A DNA stretch of 64,000 nucleotides from Acidobacteriota bacterium (GCA_014584705.1 JACTMJ010000008.1:1-64000); one strand, 5' to 3'; positions 53,290-63,232 are shown, counted from the first letter of the stretch. The notes: a model not told the origin generated them from the sequence alone. A program made the numbers and translations.

Positions 53290-53751
53290 ATGACCAAACT
53301 CTCCCATTTTGATGAATCCGGTACACCGCGCATGGTGGACGTATCCGGCAAGGGCATCACGGCCCGCGTTGCCCGCGCGCACGCGTTCGTTGCCATGCCG
53401 CCGGAGGTGCTGGCGGCGCTGCCATCGAACAAGAAGGGCAATCCCGTCGAGGTTGCGCGCATCGCCGGCATCCAGGGCGCGAAGCGCACGTCTGACCTGA
53501 TTCCGCTCTGTCACCCTCTGCCGCTCAGCTACGTCGATGTGCAAATCGACGCGGAGGAGGGCGGGTTGCGCATTGAAACGGAAGCGCGTACTTCGGGCGA
53601 AACCGGCGTCGAGATGGAAGCGCTCACCGCGGCCGCCATTGCCGCGCTGACGATCTACGACATGACGAAGGCGGCATCGAAGGCGATCGAGATCCGCGAG
53701 ATTTTTCTGCTCTCGAAATCCGGTGGCAAGTCCGGCGACTATCGCCGCTGA
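53290..53751 (+). CDS. moaC: Cyclic pyranopterin monophosphate synthase MoaC
   Basis: 153 residues. LSHFDESGTPRMVDVSGK start, ARIAGIQGAKRTSDLIPLCH, ARTSGETGVEMEALTAAAIA, LTIYDMTKAASK and the SGGKSGDYRR end are all MoaC hallmarks. Catalyses the first-step cyclisation to cPMP together with MoaA (not in the window). Confidence 0.95.
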   Translation: MTKLSHFDESGTPRMVDVSGKGITARVARAHAFVAMPPEVLAALPSNKKGNPVEVARIAGIQGAKRTSDLIPLCHPLPLSYVDVQIDAEEGGLRIETEARTSGETGVEMEALTAAAIAALTIYDMTKAASKAIEIREIFLLSKSGGKSGDYRR

Positions 53752-53856
53752 GACCCTGCGCCGTGAGTGCGCGGAACACCCGTGTCCTGGCATCGCGATT
53801 GCGGATGCGTCACCGCCCGGGGCGGAAGCGCGTCTTTTACGATAGAGAGGAAGCTC

Positions 53857-55824
53857 ATGCGCTCCGTTTGTTGGAAACTGCATCTCTTCCCGCTGGCGAT
53901 CTTCGCCGCGATCGCATGTGTGTGCATCTGCGGATGTTCCCGGAAAGGCCCGATGTTCCCGCTCGACAACCCCACGCCCCGCGCCGACGTGCATTCGTAT
54001 GCGAATCCCGCTGAATGGAAGGCGACTCGCGTCTTCCTTGATCTGGATGTCGATTTCAACCGGAAGGTAATTCGCGGTACGGCACTGCTCGACCTTGACC
54101 GCGGCCCTGGAAGCCCCGCTCCCGCCGTTGTGCTCGATACACGTGCCCTGAAGATTGAGAAGGCCGAATGGAGCGCGGACAGCGCGGCGGGGAAGTGGAA
54201 CGTTGCGAAGTTCAGTGTGGGAGCAAGCGACCCCATTCTGGGCGCTCCCTTACGCGTGGAGATTCCGCCGGAAGCGCGCGCCGTGCGCATTGCCTACGAA
54301 TCATCACCCGGTGCCGTCGCGTTGCAATGGCTGGAACCTGCCCAGACGACCGGAAAGAAGCAGCCATTCCTTTTCTCGCAGTCACAGGCGATTCAGGCGC
54401 GAAGCTGGATCCCCCTGCAGGATTCGCCCGGCATCCGCGTGACCTACGGCGCAAAGATTCGCGTGCCCGGCCAGTTGCGCGCGGTGATGAGCGCGAATAC
54501 GAATCCGTTCGCGGAAGACGCGGGCGGAATCATGCTGGATGCTTCCACGCGGGAGTTTCATTTCGAACAACCTAAGCCGATCCCGAGCTACCTGATCGCG
54601 CTGGCGGTGGGAGATCTGGTTTTTGCAAATCTCGACCCCAGGGGCGGCAAGGAAGGCCGCACTGGCGTTTATGCGGAGCCCTCCGTGCTGCCGGCCGCCT
54701 CGAAGGAATTCACTGACACAGAGAAGATGGTGGAGGCCGTGGAAGCGCGCTTCGGGCCGTACCGCTGGGGCCGATACGACCTGCTGGTTCTTCCGCCTAG
54801 TTTCCCCTTCGGCGGAATGGAGAACCCTTGCCTTACCTTCGCCACTCCTACCGTGATCGCCGGGGACAAGAGCCTCGTGAGCCTCGTCGCTCATGAGCTC
54901 GCCCATTCCTGGAGCGGCAACCTGGTGACGAATGCCACGTGGCGGGACTTCTGGCTCAACGAGGGCTTTACCACCTATATCGAGCGGCGCATCCTCGAAG
55001 ACATTTACGGAAAGGAACGGGCAGACATGGAGGCCGTGCTTGGCTACCGCACGCTGCTCGATGAACTGAACCGCCTTCCGGAGAAGGACGAGATCCTCTA
55101 TGTCGATCTCAAGGGGCGCGACCCCGACGATGGCTTCACGGAAGTTCCCTACGAGAAGGGCGCACTCTTTCTGAGGACGTTGGAGAGCGTCGTCGGCCGC
55201 GAGAAGTTCGACCATTTCCTGCGTGCCTATTTCGAGGAGAATGCCTTCCAAAGCATCACCACACAGGACTTTCTGGAGAAGCTGGAGACGGCGCTGTTCC
55301 GACCGGACCCCGCATTGGAATCGAAGGTTCCGGTGCTCCAGTGGATCACCCAACCCGGAGTTCCGGAGGGCGCGGCTATTCCGAAATCGGCTCTGCTGGA
55401 CCATGCCGCCGCCGCGGCCGAGAGCTTCGCTGAAGGCAAGTCTTCGGCATCTTCGATTTCGTTCAAGACCTGGAGCACGCAGGAGCAGTTGTACTTCCTC
55501 CGCTCCCTTCCCAAGAGTCTCGACGCCGCGAAGATGGCGGCTCTCGACGAGGCATTCGGGTTGACCCGTTCCGGAAACGCTGAAGTGGTCGCGGAGTGGC
55601 TGTTGATGGCGGTACGCAACCGCTATGCTCCGGCAAATCCGCGCCTGGAACGATTCCTCGTCGAAGTGGGAAGGCGCAAGTTTATCAAGCCGCTATACGA
55701 GGAATTGGTGAAGACTCCCGAAGGCCGGGAACGCGCAGCGGCGATTTACGCGAAAGCACGTCCGGGGTATCACCCGATGGCCGTTGCCACGGTGGACGGC
55801 ATTCTGAATCCGGCGGGAAAATAG
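53857..55824 (+). CDS. M1-family aminopeptidase, LTA4-hydrolase-like lipoprotein
   Basis: 655 residues from ATG 53857 (GAGAGG upstream); the in-frame start at 53767 adds an unlikely leader. The N-terminus is a lipoprotein signal (LAIFAAIACVCICGCSRKG, lipobox Cys about residue 23). The M1 elements follow: FPFGGMENPCLTF (GxMEN), HELAHSWSGNLVTNA (HExxH) with WLNEGFTTYIERRI (third zinc ligand Glu), and a C-terminal helical domain (VEVGRRKFIKPLYEELVKTP). The substrate-loop text (QARSWIPLQDSPGIRVTYGA) is typical of the leukotriene-A4-hydrolase branch. Likely a membrane-anchored periplasmic zinc aminopeptidase. Confidence 0.9.
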   Translation: MRSVCWKLHLFPLAIFAAIACVCICGCSRKGPMFPLDNPTPRADVHSYANPAEWKATRVFLDLDVDFNRKVIRGTALLDLDRGPGSPAPAVVLDTRALKIEKAEWSADSAAGKWNVAKFSVGASDPILGAPLRVEIPPEARAVRIAYESSPGAVALQWLEPAQTTGKKQPFLFSQSQAIQARSWIPLQDSPGIRVTYGAKIRVPGQLRAVMSANTNPFAEDAGGIMLDASTREFHFEQPKPIPSYLIALAVGDLVFANLDPRGGKEGRTGVYAEPSVLPAASKEFTDTEKMVEAVEARFGPYRWGRYDLLVLPPSFPFGGMENPCLTFATPTVIAGDKSLVSLVAHELAHSWSGNLVTNATWRDFWLNEGFTTYIERRILEDIYGKERADMEAVLGYRTLLDELNRLPEKDEILYVDLKGRDPDDGFTEVPYEKGALFLRTLESVVGREKFDHFLRAYFEENAFQSITTQDFLEKLETALFRPDPALESKVPVLQWITQPGVPEGAAIPKSALLDHAAAAAESFAEGKSSASSISFKTWSTQEQLYFLRSLPKSLDAAKMAALDEAFGLTRSGNAEVVAEWLLMAVRNRYAPANPRLERFLVEVGRRKFIKPLYEELVKTPEGRERAAAIYAKARPGYHPMAVATVDGILNPAGK

Positions 55825-55853
55825 GATCGTAGCCGGGCGAAGCAGAGGCAGCG

Positions 55854-56900
55854 ATGAGAGGGGAACGGAGAGCGCGCGGGTCCATCGTGTGGAAGCTTCT
55901 GGGCGCGATTCTGCTGGCCCTGCTTCTGGCTGTAGTGGCTGGATATACGATCGAGCGGCTGGCGTCTTCGCGCGATTTGGCGCGGCTGGCCATGCCCGGC
56001 CGGATGGTTTCCGTGGGTTCCCACCGTTTGCACCTTTCCTGTGCCGGCCAGGGTTCGCCGGTCGTCCTGCTCGAAAGCGGATGGGGGATGCCCGCCGCGA
56101 TCTGGGCGCGCACACAACCCCTGCTGGCGCAGCGCACCCAAACCTGCGTTTATGACCGCGCGGGTTACGGCTGGAGCGAGAGTGGCCCCGACCCGCGCGA
56201 TGCGGCACACATTGCCGCGGAGGCCGAAGCTCTCCTGGAGGCTGCCCAGATCAAAGGTTCTCTCATCCTGGTTGGCCATTCGTTCGGTGGCATCTGTGTC
56301 CGGCTGCTTGCCAAACGAATTCCGGAGCGGGTGGCGGGCATGGTGCTTGTGGATGCGGTCCAGGAGGACATGCTGCGCGCGCTCCCGATGGTCCGGACCC
56401 GCATGGAAGAGCGGCGGACGCAGATGGAGATTGCGCCCTACCTTGCCGATGTAAGCGTGTTTCGCATCGCGCCCGGCTTTTTCGGGATGGACCGGCGCGG
56501 CGAAGAGTTCGCTGCACTGAGCGATGCCCAGTGGGAAACCATCCGTACCTTTCGAACGATGCCCCGGCAGGTGAAGGCGGCATTGGACGAATTGCTACTG
56601 TTCGAAAAGAGCATGGAAGAAGCAAGGGCCGCCGGCGGTTTCGGCTCCCTGCCAATCGCGATTCTAAGCGCGGGCCTCGCGCGCAAACCGCGGTGGGTGC
56701 CGGACGATTACACGGGTGCCGAATACTTGCGTCGCTGGAATCTGCTGCAGGAAAAGATGCGGAGCCTGAGCAATCCTCCGGCGTCGCGCTATCTGGCCGC
56801 GCAATCCGGTCACGAGATTCCCATTCAGCAACCGGAGTTGGTGGCGCGGGTGGTGGAGGCCGTCATGCGGCAGGCCGCTCTCACGCCCTCTGTTCGGTAA
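55854..56900 (+). CDS. Alpha/beta hydrolase
   Basis: 348 residues. An N-terminal membrane helix (GAILLALLLAVVAGYTIERL) anchors an alpha/beta hydrolase domain: SPVVLLESGWGMPAAIW (oxyanion strand), YDRAGYGWSESGPDPR, nucleophile elbow VGHSFGGICVRLLA with the Ser, VLVDAVQE, and a late His (QSGHEIPIQQPE). The catalytic triad is therefore plausible. Substrate unknown. The end overlaps the convergent membrane methyltransferase-like gene by 20 bases. Confidence 0.82.
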   Translation: MRGERRARGSIVWKLLGAILLALLLAVVAGYTIERLASSRDLARLAMPGRMVSVGSHRLHLSCAGQGSPVVLLESGWGMPAAIWARTQPLLAQRTQTCVYDRAGYGWSESGPDPRDAAHIAAEAEALLEAAQIKGSLILVGHSFGGICVRLLAKRIPERVAGMVLVDAVQEDMLRALPMVRTRMEERRTQMEIAPYLADVSVFRIAPGFFGMDRRGEEFAALSDAQWETIRTFRTMPRQVKAALDELLLFEKSMEEARAAGGFGSLPIAILSAGLARKPRWVPDDYTGAEYLRRWNLLQEKMRSLSNPPASRYLAAQSGHEIPIQQPELVARVVEAVMRQAALTPSVR

Positions 56901-59268
56901 GTTCCGCCGTGCTCCTGGCGGAGGCTGGTTGCGGCACGAGGCTCAACAGCGCCGCCGCAAGAAGATAGCAGAGCCCCCCCACGAGAAGCGTCTCCCGCAG
57001 GCCGAAGGAGATCGCCAGAACGATGGCGCTCACGGAACCCAACACGCTGGCCGCGGCATTCAGAGCCCACGCCCAGCGAACCGTGGCGGGGCTCCAGCCT
57101 TCGAGAAGTTGCAGGCCCATCGGGAACGGGATGCCCATTGTGAATGCAGGAATCCCTACCAGCATCACCGTCAGCAGCACTTTCAGTGCGAAAGGCCACG
57201 ATACCGCCACGGCGCTCAAAGGAGTGGCAATCAGCGCCAGGGCGGCAATTTCCGCGGAGACCAGCAGTGCCACGCGGCGCAATCTCCGCGCTTCCCCTCC
57301 CGTTATGCGCTTGCTGAAGAAGCTTCCCAGCCCGCTAAACACGAGCATCGAGAAAATGATTACCGTGAGCGAGTAGACCGGATGCCCGAGCAGCAGAACG
57401 AAATTCTGGATCGCGGCCACTTGCATCAGAATGTAGCCCATGCCGATCAGCACAAAATAGCAAAGGAACAGCCGCAGGCCGGATTCCCTCGGTAGCGCAT
57501 TCTTCAGTACGAGCGGCGGCAGGAGCAGAATCAGCAGCATCGCCACAATACTCACGGCAAAGAGCCCCACCAGTGTGGGCACGGCGCGGTTTACGTTGAA
57601 GTCCGCGCTGTCGCGGCCGATGGCCTTGACGAGTTTCCACAAGTCGCGCGGCTGTACCGTGTAGAAGAAGAACGGCCGGTTGTCGCCCACCGGGGAAACA
57701 TCGAACGCATAGCTCGCGTAGAACTCGCGCGGGTTGCTGGTTTGGAGGTATTGGTGGAAGGCCGTATTTCCGGGGCGTCCGGGCAGATAGATCGTTTCGA
57801 GCCCGCGCTCGCGCGCGATCTCTTCCGCGTGGGCCACCTGCGCGTCGCTGAACGGTTCGCGCGAAACAATCACGGTATCGAGCGCACCCCATCCCGTAAT
57901 CAACCGGCTATTCTCTCGCAGCACCAGCACGTGGCGGGCGATATCGCCGCCGCCCAGACGCTCGAGCGCCACCCGCGCCAGGGCCAGCAGCCGCAGGCTT
58001 TCCCGGGGTTTCTCAAAGCCCCAGCGGGTGATGGAGAGCAGCCCGTCCGGGCGGAGGGAACGCAGGTAGTCTTCGAAGGCGTCGGTCGTATAGAGATTGT
58101 TTTCCGAGAGTGCGAATGCGCCCGCCGCCGTCGAGGCCCAGGTGTCGACGAGGGTGAGCTGGATGACGCCGAACAGATCGTTGTTGCGGCGCACAAACGC
58201 GCGCCCGTCTTCCACCTCGATCTTCACTTCCGGCCGGAAATAGATGCGGTGGGAGAGGTCCGGAAAGCGCTCCCGCATGATCGTGTTGGCGATGCCGGGA
58301 TTGATTTCGACGCCGGTCACGTCCTTGCTGCCGGAAGCAATTGCGCGTGCCATATCCCAGCCGCCGCCCGCGCCGATCACGAGCGTCTTCGCCGCTGGCC
58401 GGAGGTTATAGACGAAGCCCGGACCCATGCTCAGCAAGTCCTGGCGGTCTTTGTCGCTCAGGTGGTCGAGGTCATACGGCGGAATGCCCGTTGCCGCGTC
58501 GCCGTCGATCACAATGTCGGGCTGCCACTGGCCCGGTTCCTGCCGCAGCGCCAGGCGGGAGAGGCTGTTCCACTTCACGTAGAGTTCATTGCGCAGGTCG
58601 TGGCCCTTTGCGTAGTGCAGGTCCATCCAGCGGGATTTTCCGTTCACCACCATCAGCCCCACCAACAGCAGCGCCACGCCCACGCCCACCGCGCGCATCA
58701 GGGTTCGATGCCTTGCGGAATACCACAAGGATGCGGCCACGGCATAAATCACTCCAGCGCCAATCACCGTATTCGGGCCGCCGAAACTGTTGAGGAAAGG
58801 CACCAGCAGCAGACATCCCGCCGCCGCGCCCAGCAGGTCGTGGAAGTAGATGCGGTCTACCTTCTCGATGGTCTCGCTGATCACCAGGGAGAGGGCCGCG
58901 CCGGCCAGAAAAAACGGGATCGCGGAGAGAAAGAACACGCCCGCCAGCATCGCGACGCCTGGCTCCGTTTTCACGGAAACCAGCAGAAGGAGAGCAAGCG
59001 GGACCACGAAGGCATTCGAGAGCAGCAGCGCGGCCGCCTTGTCCTGAAAACTGCCTGGGAATCGCGCCAGAGTGTATGAGAACAGCCCGCCCGCGCCCAA
59101 GCCAAACATCGCGATGGAAATGGCCAGGAACGCGAAGTGATAGTAGAAAACCACCGAAAACAGGCGGGTGAGGGCCAGTTCCAGAATCAAAGTGGCCAGC
59201 GTCGTAAAGAAAACGCCGAGATAGATGCGGGGCCAGTCCCGGCGCTGGCGGGCGGAATCGAACGGCAT
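56881..59268 (-). CDS. Membrane-embedded spermidine-synthase-like protein
   Basis: 795 residues from ATG 59268; a longer in-frame reading to 59814 runs antisense through the GH88 gene and is rejected. The N-terminal half has about seven transmembrane helices (YLGVFFTTLATLILELALTR, LAISIAMFGLGAGGLFSYTL). The middle is a soluble class I SAM-type domain like spermidine synthase (TLVIGAGGGWDMARAIASGS, VTGVEINPG, DLFGVIQLTLVDTW). The C-terminal third has further helices (FLCYFVLIGMGYILMQVAAI, AFTMGIPFPMGLQLLEGWSP). This layout is a known bacterial family of unassigned function, so polyamine synthesis is not claimed. Confidence 0.72.
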   Translation of the reverse strand: MPFDSARQRRDWPRIYLGVFFTTLATLILELALTRLFSVVFYYHFAFLAISIAMFGLGAGGLFSYTLARFPGSFQDKAAALLLSNAFVVPLALLLLVSVKTEPGVAMLAGVFFLSAIPFFLAGAALSLVISETIEKVDRIYFHDLLGAAAGCLLLVPFLNSFGGPNTVIGAGVIYAVAASLWYSARHRTLMRAVGVGVALLLVGLMVVNGKSRWMDLHYAKGHDLRNELYVKWNSLSRLALRQEPGQWQPDIVIDGDAATGIPPYDLDHLSDKDRQDLLSMGPGFVYNLRPAAKTLVIGAGGGWDMARAIASGSKDVTGVEINPGIANTIMRERFPDLSHRIYFRPEVKIEVEDGRAFVRRNNDLFGVIQLTLVDTWASTAAGAFALSENNLYTTDAFEDYLRSLRPDGLLSITRWGFEKPRESLRLLALARVALERLGGGDIARHVLVLRENSRLITGWGALDTVIVSREPFSDAQVAHAEEIARERGLETIYLPGRPGNTAFHQYLQTSNPREFYASYAFDVSPVGDNRPFFFYTVQPRDLWKLVKAIGRDSADFNVNRAVPTLVGLFAVSIVAMLLILLLPPLVLKNALPRESGLRLFLCYFVLIGMGYILMQVAAIQNFVLLLGHPVYSLTVIIFSMLVFSGLGSFFSKRITGGEARRLRRVALLVSAEIAALALIATPLSAVAVSWPFALKVLLTVMLVGIPAFTMGIPFPMGLQLLEGWSPATVRWAWALNAAASVLGSVSAIVLAISFGLRETLLVGGLCYLLAAALLSLVPQPASARSTAELTEQRA

Positions 59269-59472
59269 CAAGTTACCAGCATACGCGAGCGGGCGGCGTT
59301 GCCGCGACAGTCGCCGTTGGCGCGCCTTCGATTGCGTTCCATGTCCGCTTCGCAGGGCGCGTGTTCCGGAGTCGCCGCCGGTTAATGATACGCTGGATTC
59401 GGCCTCGCCAGAGCACGGGCTCGATCGGCGAACGCCGTATGCCTGTTCGAACGGGAAAGTTGTGATTCGGCC

Positions 59473-60606
59473 ATGATCGACCTGAGTTCCACCCACGACC
59501 AGCAGATGTTCCAGGAAGCCTTCCACCTCGCCAAGCGCCGCGTGCGCGCGCTCGTCGAACGGGAACCCGGCTTCTACCCGATGTTCACGGAGAACGGCAA
59601 ATGGTGCCATGATCTCCCTCCGTGGACCTACTGGTGCGATGGCTTCCTCCCCGGCATGATGTGGATCTTCGCCGCCTCCGAATCGGATGACGGTCACGCC
59701 GCGTGGTGGCATGAGCAGGCGGTTCACTACACCAAGCCGCTGGAGCCGAGAAAGTTCGACGGTGATGTCCACGATCTCGGTTTGATCTTCATGTCCACGT
59801 TCTATCGCTGGCACGAGATCACCGCGGAACCCGCGCTTCGCGACGTCCTGGTGGAAGCGGGACGCACGCTCGCGGGGCGCTACCAGCCGGAAGGGAAATT
59901 TCTTGCCTCATTCATCGCGAACGACAGCACCTTCATCGACATGATGATGAACGTCGGCCTCATCTTCTACGCTGCCCTCGAGGCGAGCAGCCCCGAGTTG
60001 ATGGAGATCGCGATGAACACCTGTCTCACCATTCGCCGCACGCTCGTGCGGGGCGACGGATCAGTCGGGCAGGGGGCAATCTTTGATGTGGAAACCGGCG
60101 CCTTTGTGAGGCAGAGCACGCAGCAAGGCTATCGCGAGGATTCCTGCTGGAGCCGGGGACTCGCGTGGACGCTCTACGGGTTCACGAATGCTTACGAATT
60201 CTGCGGCGATGCCCGCCTTCTCTCCACGGCAGAGGCCGCCGCGGATTTCTACGTCCAGCATTCGCCAGCGGATGGGGTTCCGCCATGGGATTTCGACGCG
60301 CCCACGACGAATGGCATCCAGGTGGATACGTCCGCTGCCGCGATCGCCGCATCCGGCTTCTTCAAGCTCTCGCGCGTGGTGCCGGATCTCACCAAGGGCC
60401 AGTTCTACGATCAGATTGCCCGCCGCATTCTTCGATCTCTCTGCGAGAAGCACCTCGCCGTTGAAGACGGAGAAGAGGGCGTCCTCAAGAATGGCGTCTA
60501 CCACATGCACCAGAAGCTGGGCGTGGGCGAGAGCGTCATCTGGGGAGAGTATTTCTTTGTGGAAGCGCTTGATGAAGCCATTCGCACTCCGGGGTTGAAC
60601 GGATAA
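59473..60606 (+). CDS. GH88 unsaturated glucuronyl hydrolase
   Basis: 377 residues. The GH88 fold is shown by YPMFTENGKWCHDLPPWTYW, CDGFLPGMMWIFA, KFDGDVHDLGLIFMSTFYRW, DDSCW-like EDSCWSRGLAWTLYGFTNAY, DGVPPWDFDAP and SAAAIAASGFFKLSRVVPD. The Asp in VHDLG and the Asp in STFIDMMMNVGL correspond to the two acidic residues conserved in the family. These enzymes hydrate unsaturated uronic-acid oligosaccharides released by polysaccharide lyases. No signal peptide is seen, suggesting a cytoplasmic enzyme. A small gene follows 4 bases later. Confidence 0.88.
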   Translation: MIDLSSTHDQQMFQEAFHLAKRRVRALVEREPGFYPMFTENGKWCHDLPPWTYWCDGFLPGMMWIFAASESDDGHAAWWHEQAVHYTKPLEPRKFDGDVHDLGLIFMSTFYRWHEITAEPALRDVLVEAGRTLAGRYQPEGKFLASFIANDSTFIDMMMNVGLIFYAALEASSPELMEIAMNTCLTIRRTLVRGDGSVGQGAIFDVETGAFVRQSTQQGYREDSCWSRGLAWTLYGFTNAYEFCGDARLLSTAEAAADFYVQHSPADGVPPWDFDAPTTNGIQVDTSAAAIAASGFFKLSRVVPDLTKGQFYDQIARRILRSLCEKHLAVEDGEEGVLKNGVYHMHQKLGVGESVIWGEYFFVEALDEAIRTPGLNG

Positions 60607-60610
60607 GGCC

Positions 60611-60958
60611 ATGGCGGATGACATCGGCGAGCGGCTGGCGAGTCTGCGATGGGTCTATCTCTGCGAAGATCCGCCGGCGGTGGAGGCGTTTCTGCGCGGC
60701 AACCCGGAGCTGCTGCCGTACGTGGAGCAGAGCGAAGGGCAAATCCTGAAACATTTTCCGAATGAAAATCTGCGGCTTGTCGTGGATCACGATGAGGGCG
60801 ACGACGGTACCAGCGCCGAAGCGAAGCTCTTTATCCTGATTGAAGCCTCCGGCGAGACGGCCGATGCGCTGGATCGCCTCGAAAAGCTCGACGAAGACTG
60901 GGCGGTGTATCTTTCGGACGCTACCGACAACCGTGTGGTGATTGACCTGAAGTATTAG
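60611..60958 (+). CDS. Small hypothetical protein
   Basis: 115 residues, acidic, soluble, no signal or membrane segment. Sequence elements: LASLRWVYLCEDPPAVEAFL, LPYVEQSEGQILKHFPNENL, LDEDWAVYLSDATDNRVVID. Alternating strand/helix pattern suggests a small alpha/beta fold. Start 4 bases after the GH88 stop indicates co-transcription. Family not recognised. Confidence 0.65.
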   Translation: MADDIGERLASLRWVYLCEDPPAVEAFLRGNPELLPYVEQSEGQILKHFPNENLRLVVDHDEGDDGTSAEAKLFILIEASGETADALDRLEKLDEDWAVYLSDATDNRVVIDLKY

Positions 60959-60965
60959 TGCCGTG

Positions 60966-62885
60966 CTAGCCCATCAGGAACCGAGTGATGTGGTTCGCGA
61001 AATACGCGGATACGAACGCAAGCCCGGTCATGTAGGCGAACTGATAAGCGGGAAATTTCCAGCCTCCAGTCTCGCGGCGCACTACCGCCAGCGTTGACAG
61101 GCATTGCATCGCGAAGGCAAAAAAGACGAGTAGCGCGATCGCGCCCGGCAAGTCGAGGTTCTGACGCAGCGCCTGCTGCAGGCCCATGCTGGATTCGTCG
61201 CCCCCCTCGATGCCGTAGATGGTGCCGAGCGTGCCGACAATCACTTCCCGAGCGGCGAGCGAAGTCACGAGGCCGATGCCGATGCGCCAGTCGAAGCCCA
61301 GCGGACGGATGACCGGTTCCACCGTGCGGCCCAGCGTGCCAGCCAAGCTGTCTTCGATCGGCGGCGCGTGGCCGTCCACAAGCGGCAGGCTCGCCAGCGC
61401 CCAAAGTCCGATAGAGACGGCCAGGATCACCGTGCCCGCGCGCCGCAAGAATACCTTGGAGCGGTCAAGGAGCCGCAGGCCGATCGATTGCCACGTCGGC
61501 CACCGGTAGGGCGGCAGCTCCATCGTGAAAAGGCGCTTCTTCGCTTTCATTACCGAGCTGTTCAGTACCCAGGCGGTGGCGACCGCCGCAAGGAACCCAA
61601 GCAGGTAGAGGCCCATCAGCGCTAGCGCGCGCAGCCCCAGGAACTTGCCGAGAATCTCGCGATCTGGCAGGAAGGCGGCAATGATCAGCGTATAGACCGG
61701 CAGCCGCGCCGAGCAGGTCATGAAGGGCGCAATCAGAATGGTCGCGAAGCGGTCCCGCTTGCTTTCGATCGTGCGCGTGGCCATGATGGCCGGAATCGCG
61801 CAGGCGTAAGCCGAGAGCAGCGGAATAAAGCTCTTACCCTGTAAGCCAACCCGGGCCATCGTGCGGTCCGAGATGACGGCGGCGCGCGCCAGATAACCGG
61901 AATCCTCCAGCACCCCGAGGAAGGCGAACAGAATCAGAATCTGGGGCAGAAACACGACGACGCTGCCCACGCCACTCCAGACTCCGTCCACCACTAGCGA
62001 TTTTAGCCATTCGCCCGGCAGCAGCGTGCGCACGAATTCGCCCGAAGAGGCGATCAAGGCTTCCACGCCATCCATCAGCGGCTGTGCCACCACAAAGATG
62101 CTCTGGAAAACCAGCACCATCACCACCAGAAAAATCAGCGGCCCGGCGATGGGGTGCAGAAACAGCGCGTCCAGCCGCCGCGTCCACACGGGCGCGTTGG
62201 GGCTCTGGTATCCGGCGGCGCGGGACATGCTGCCCGCCCACTGGCGGCACGCGGGAACGCTCCCCAGGATCGGCAATTCCACGGGCCGGGGCAGCGCCAC
62301 CGTGCCGGCGAGAAAGCCGCGGATGACTTCCAGGCCCTCCCCGCTGGCGGCGCTGATTCTGGCCACCGGCGCGCCCAACTGGTTGGCCAGGGCTTCGGTA
62401 TCCACGTCGCCGCCGCGCCGCCGCAGTTCGTCGGCCATGTTCAGGAGAATCAGCGTCGGAATGCCCATCGCGAGGATCGGCGCGGCCAGCATCAGATGAC
62501 GGCTGAGATTCGTGGCGTCGAGCACCAGCAGCACGGCGTCCGGCTTTCGCATCCCGTCCGTCAGGCCGTGCAGAATGTTGTGCGTAACCTGTTCGTCCTC
62601 ACTGCGGGGCGTGAGGCTGTATACGCCGGGCAAGTCCACCACGTCGAGCGTCTTGCTATTGAGAATCATTTGCCCCACGTGATAATCCACGGTCACGCCG
62701 GGGTAATTCGCCACCTTCTGGCGCAGACCGGTGAGGCGGTTGAATAGCGTGGTCTTTCCGGAGTTCGGGGGGCCTACCAGAGCGATCACGCGATGGCCGG
62801 CGGCACCGACCGGTTCGCGCAAGGGCTCTAACACCGCAGTCGCGGGCCGCTTCGGGCCATGGGGAAGAGAGTGGAGTTCACTCAT
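60966..62885 (-). CDS. feoB: Ferrous iron transporter FeoB
   Basis: 639 residues. The N-terminal G-protein domain has GPPNSGKTTLFNRL (G1), the switch-I region YPGVTVDYHVG, DLPGVYSL (G3) and LLNMADELRRRGG (G4 as NMAD, not the classic NKxD). The membrane part has two Gate-type segments (VFLPQILILFAFLGVLEDSG, YACAIPAIMATRTIESKRDR) and the Cys-containing FMTCSARLPVYTLIIAAFLP. Imports Fe2+. feoA lies 83 bases upstream on the same strand. It ends 7 bases from the convergent small gene. Confidence 0.93.
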   Translation of the reverse strand: MSELHSLPHGPKRPATAVLEPLREPVGAAGHRVIALVGPPNSGKTTLFNRLTGLRQKVANYPGVTVDYHVGQMILNSKTLDVVDLPGVYSLTPRSEDEQVTHNILHGLTDGMRKPDAVLLVLDATNLSRHLMLAAPILAMGIPTLILLNMADELRRRGGDVDTEALANQLGAPVARISAASGEGLEVIRGFLAGTVALPRPVELPILGSVPACRQWAGSMSRAAGYQSPNAPVWTRRLDALFLHPIAGPLIFLVVMVLVFQSIFVVAQPLMDGVEALIASSGEFVRTLLPGEWLKSLVVDGVWSGVGSVVVFLPQILILFAFLGVLEDSGYLARAAVISDRTMARVGLQGKSFIPLLSAYACAIPAIMATRTIESKRDRFATILIAPFMTCSARLPVYTLIIAAFLPDREILGKFLGLRALALMGLYLLGFLAAVATAWVLNSSVMKAKKRLFTMELPPYRWPTWQSIGLRLLDRSKVFLRRAGTVILAVSIGLWALASLPLVDGHAPPIEDSLAGTLGRTVEPVIRPLGFDWRIGIGLVTSLAAREVIVGTLGTIYGIEGGDESSMGLQQALRQNLDLPGAIALLVFFAFAMQCLSTLAVVRRETGGWKFPAYQFAYMTGLAFVSAYFANHITRFLMG

Positions 62886-62968
62886 CGCGGATCCTTAGGC
62901 GAGGGGTCCATGCGGCTTGCGGTAAGTACAGTCATTACAAGAAGTTACGAGTATCCGCAAGAGCGGCG

Positions 62969-63232
62969 TCAGGCGTGCGCGCGGATGAGGATATGCGAAC
63001 AGGTCTCCCGGCGCAACGCGATTTCACTGCCGTCCACCCGGAAGATACGCGGGTCCCCGCCGGGCGCGGACTTCCCGGCAGCCACGGGATGGCCGGGGAT
63101 AAAGCCAAGCTCCATCAGGCGGGATGCAAACTCTTCGGGAAGATCCAGGCTCTCCAAAACCCCCTTTTCCCCCTCCCTCAATTCCGAAAGCGCCAGTGGC
63201 AGCGCGCCATTCCCGTTGAAAGCAGCTTGCAT
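62969..63232 (-). CDS. feoA: FeoA SH3-like iron transport protein
   Basis: 87 residues from ATG 63232 (MQAAFNGNGALPLALSELRE). EGEKGVLESLDLPEEFASRL, MELGFIPGHPVAAG, then RIFRVDGSEIALRRETCSHI is the FeoA pattern including the RL-ELGFxPG motif. It assists FeoB. An in-frame extension to 63319 adds 29 residues that do not match the family. Confidence 0.9.
   Translation of the reverse strand: MQAAFNGNGALPLALSELREGEKGVLESLDLPEEFASRLMELGFIPGHPVAAGKSAPGGDPRIFRVDGSEIALRRETCSHILIRAHA

Noticed and set aside
59269..59814. N-terminal extension of the spermidine-synthase-like protein
   Set aside because: It would overlap the GH88 gene antisense for over 300 bases and adds no recognisable domain; ATG 59268 starts just before the first membrane helix.
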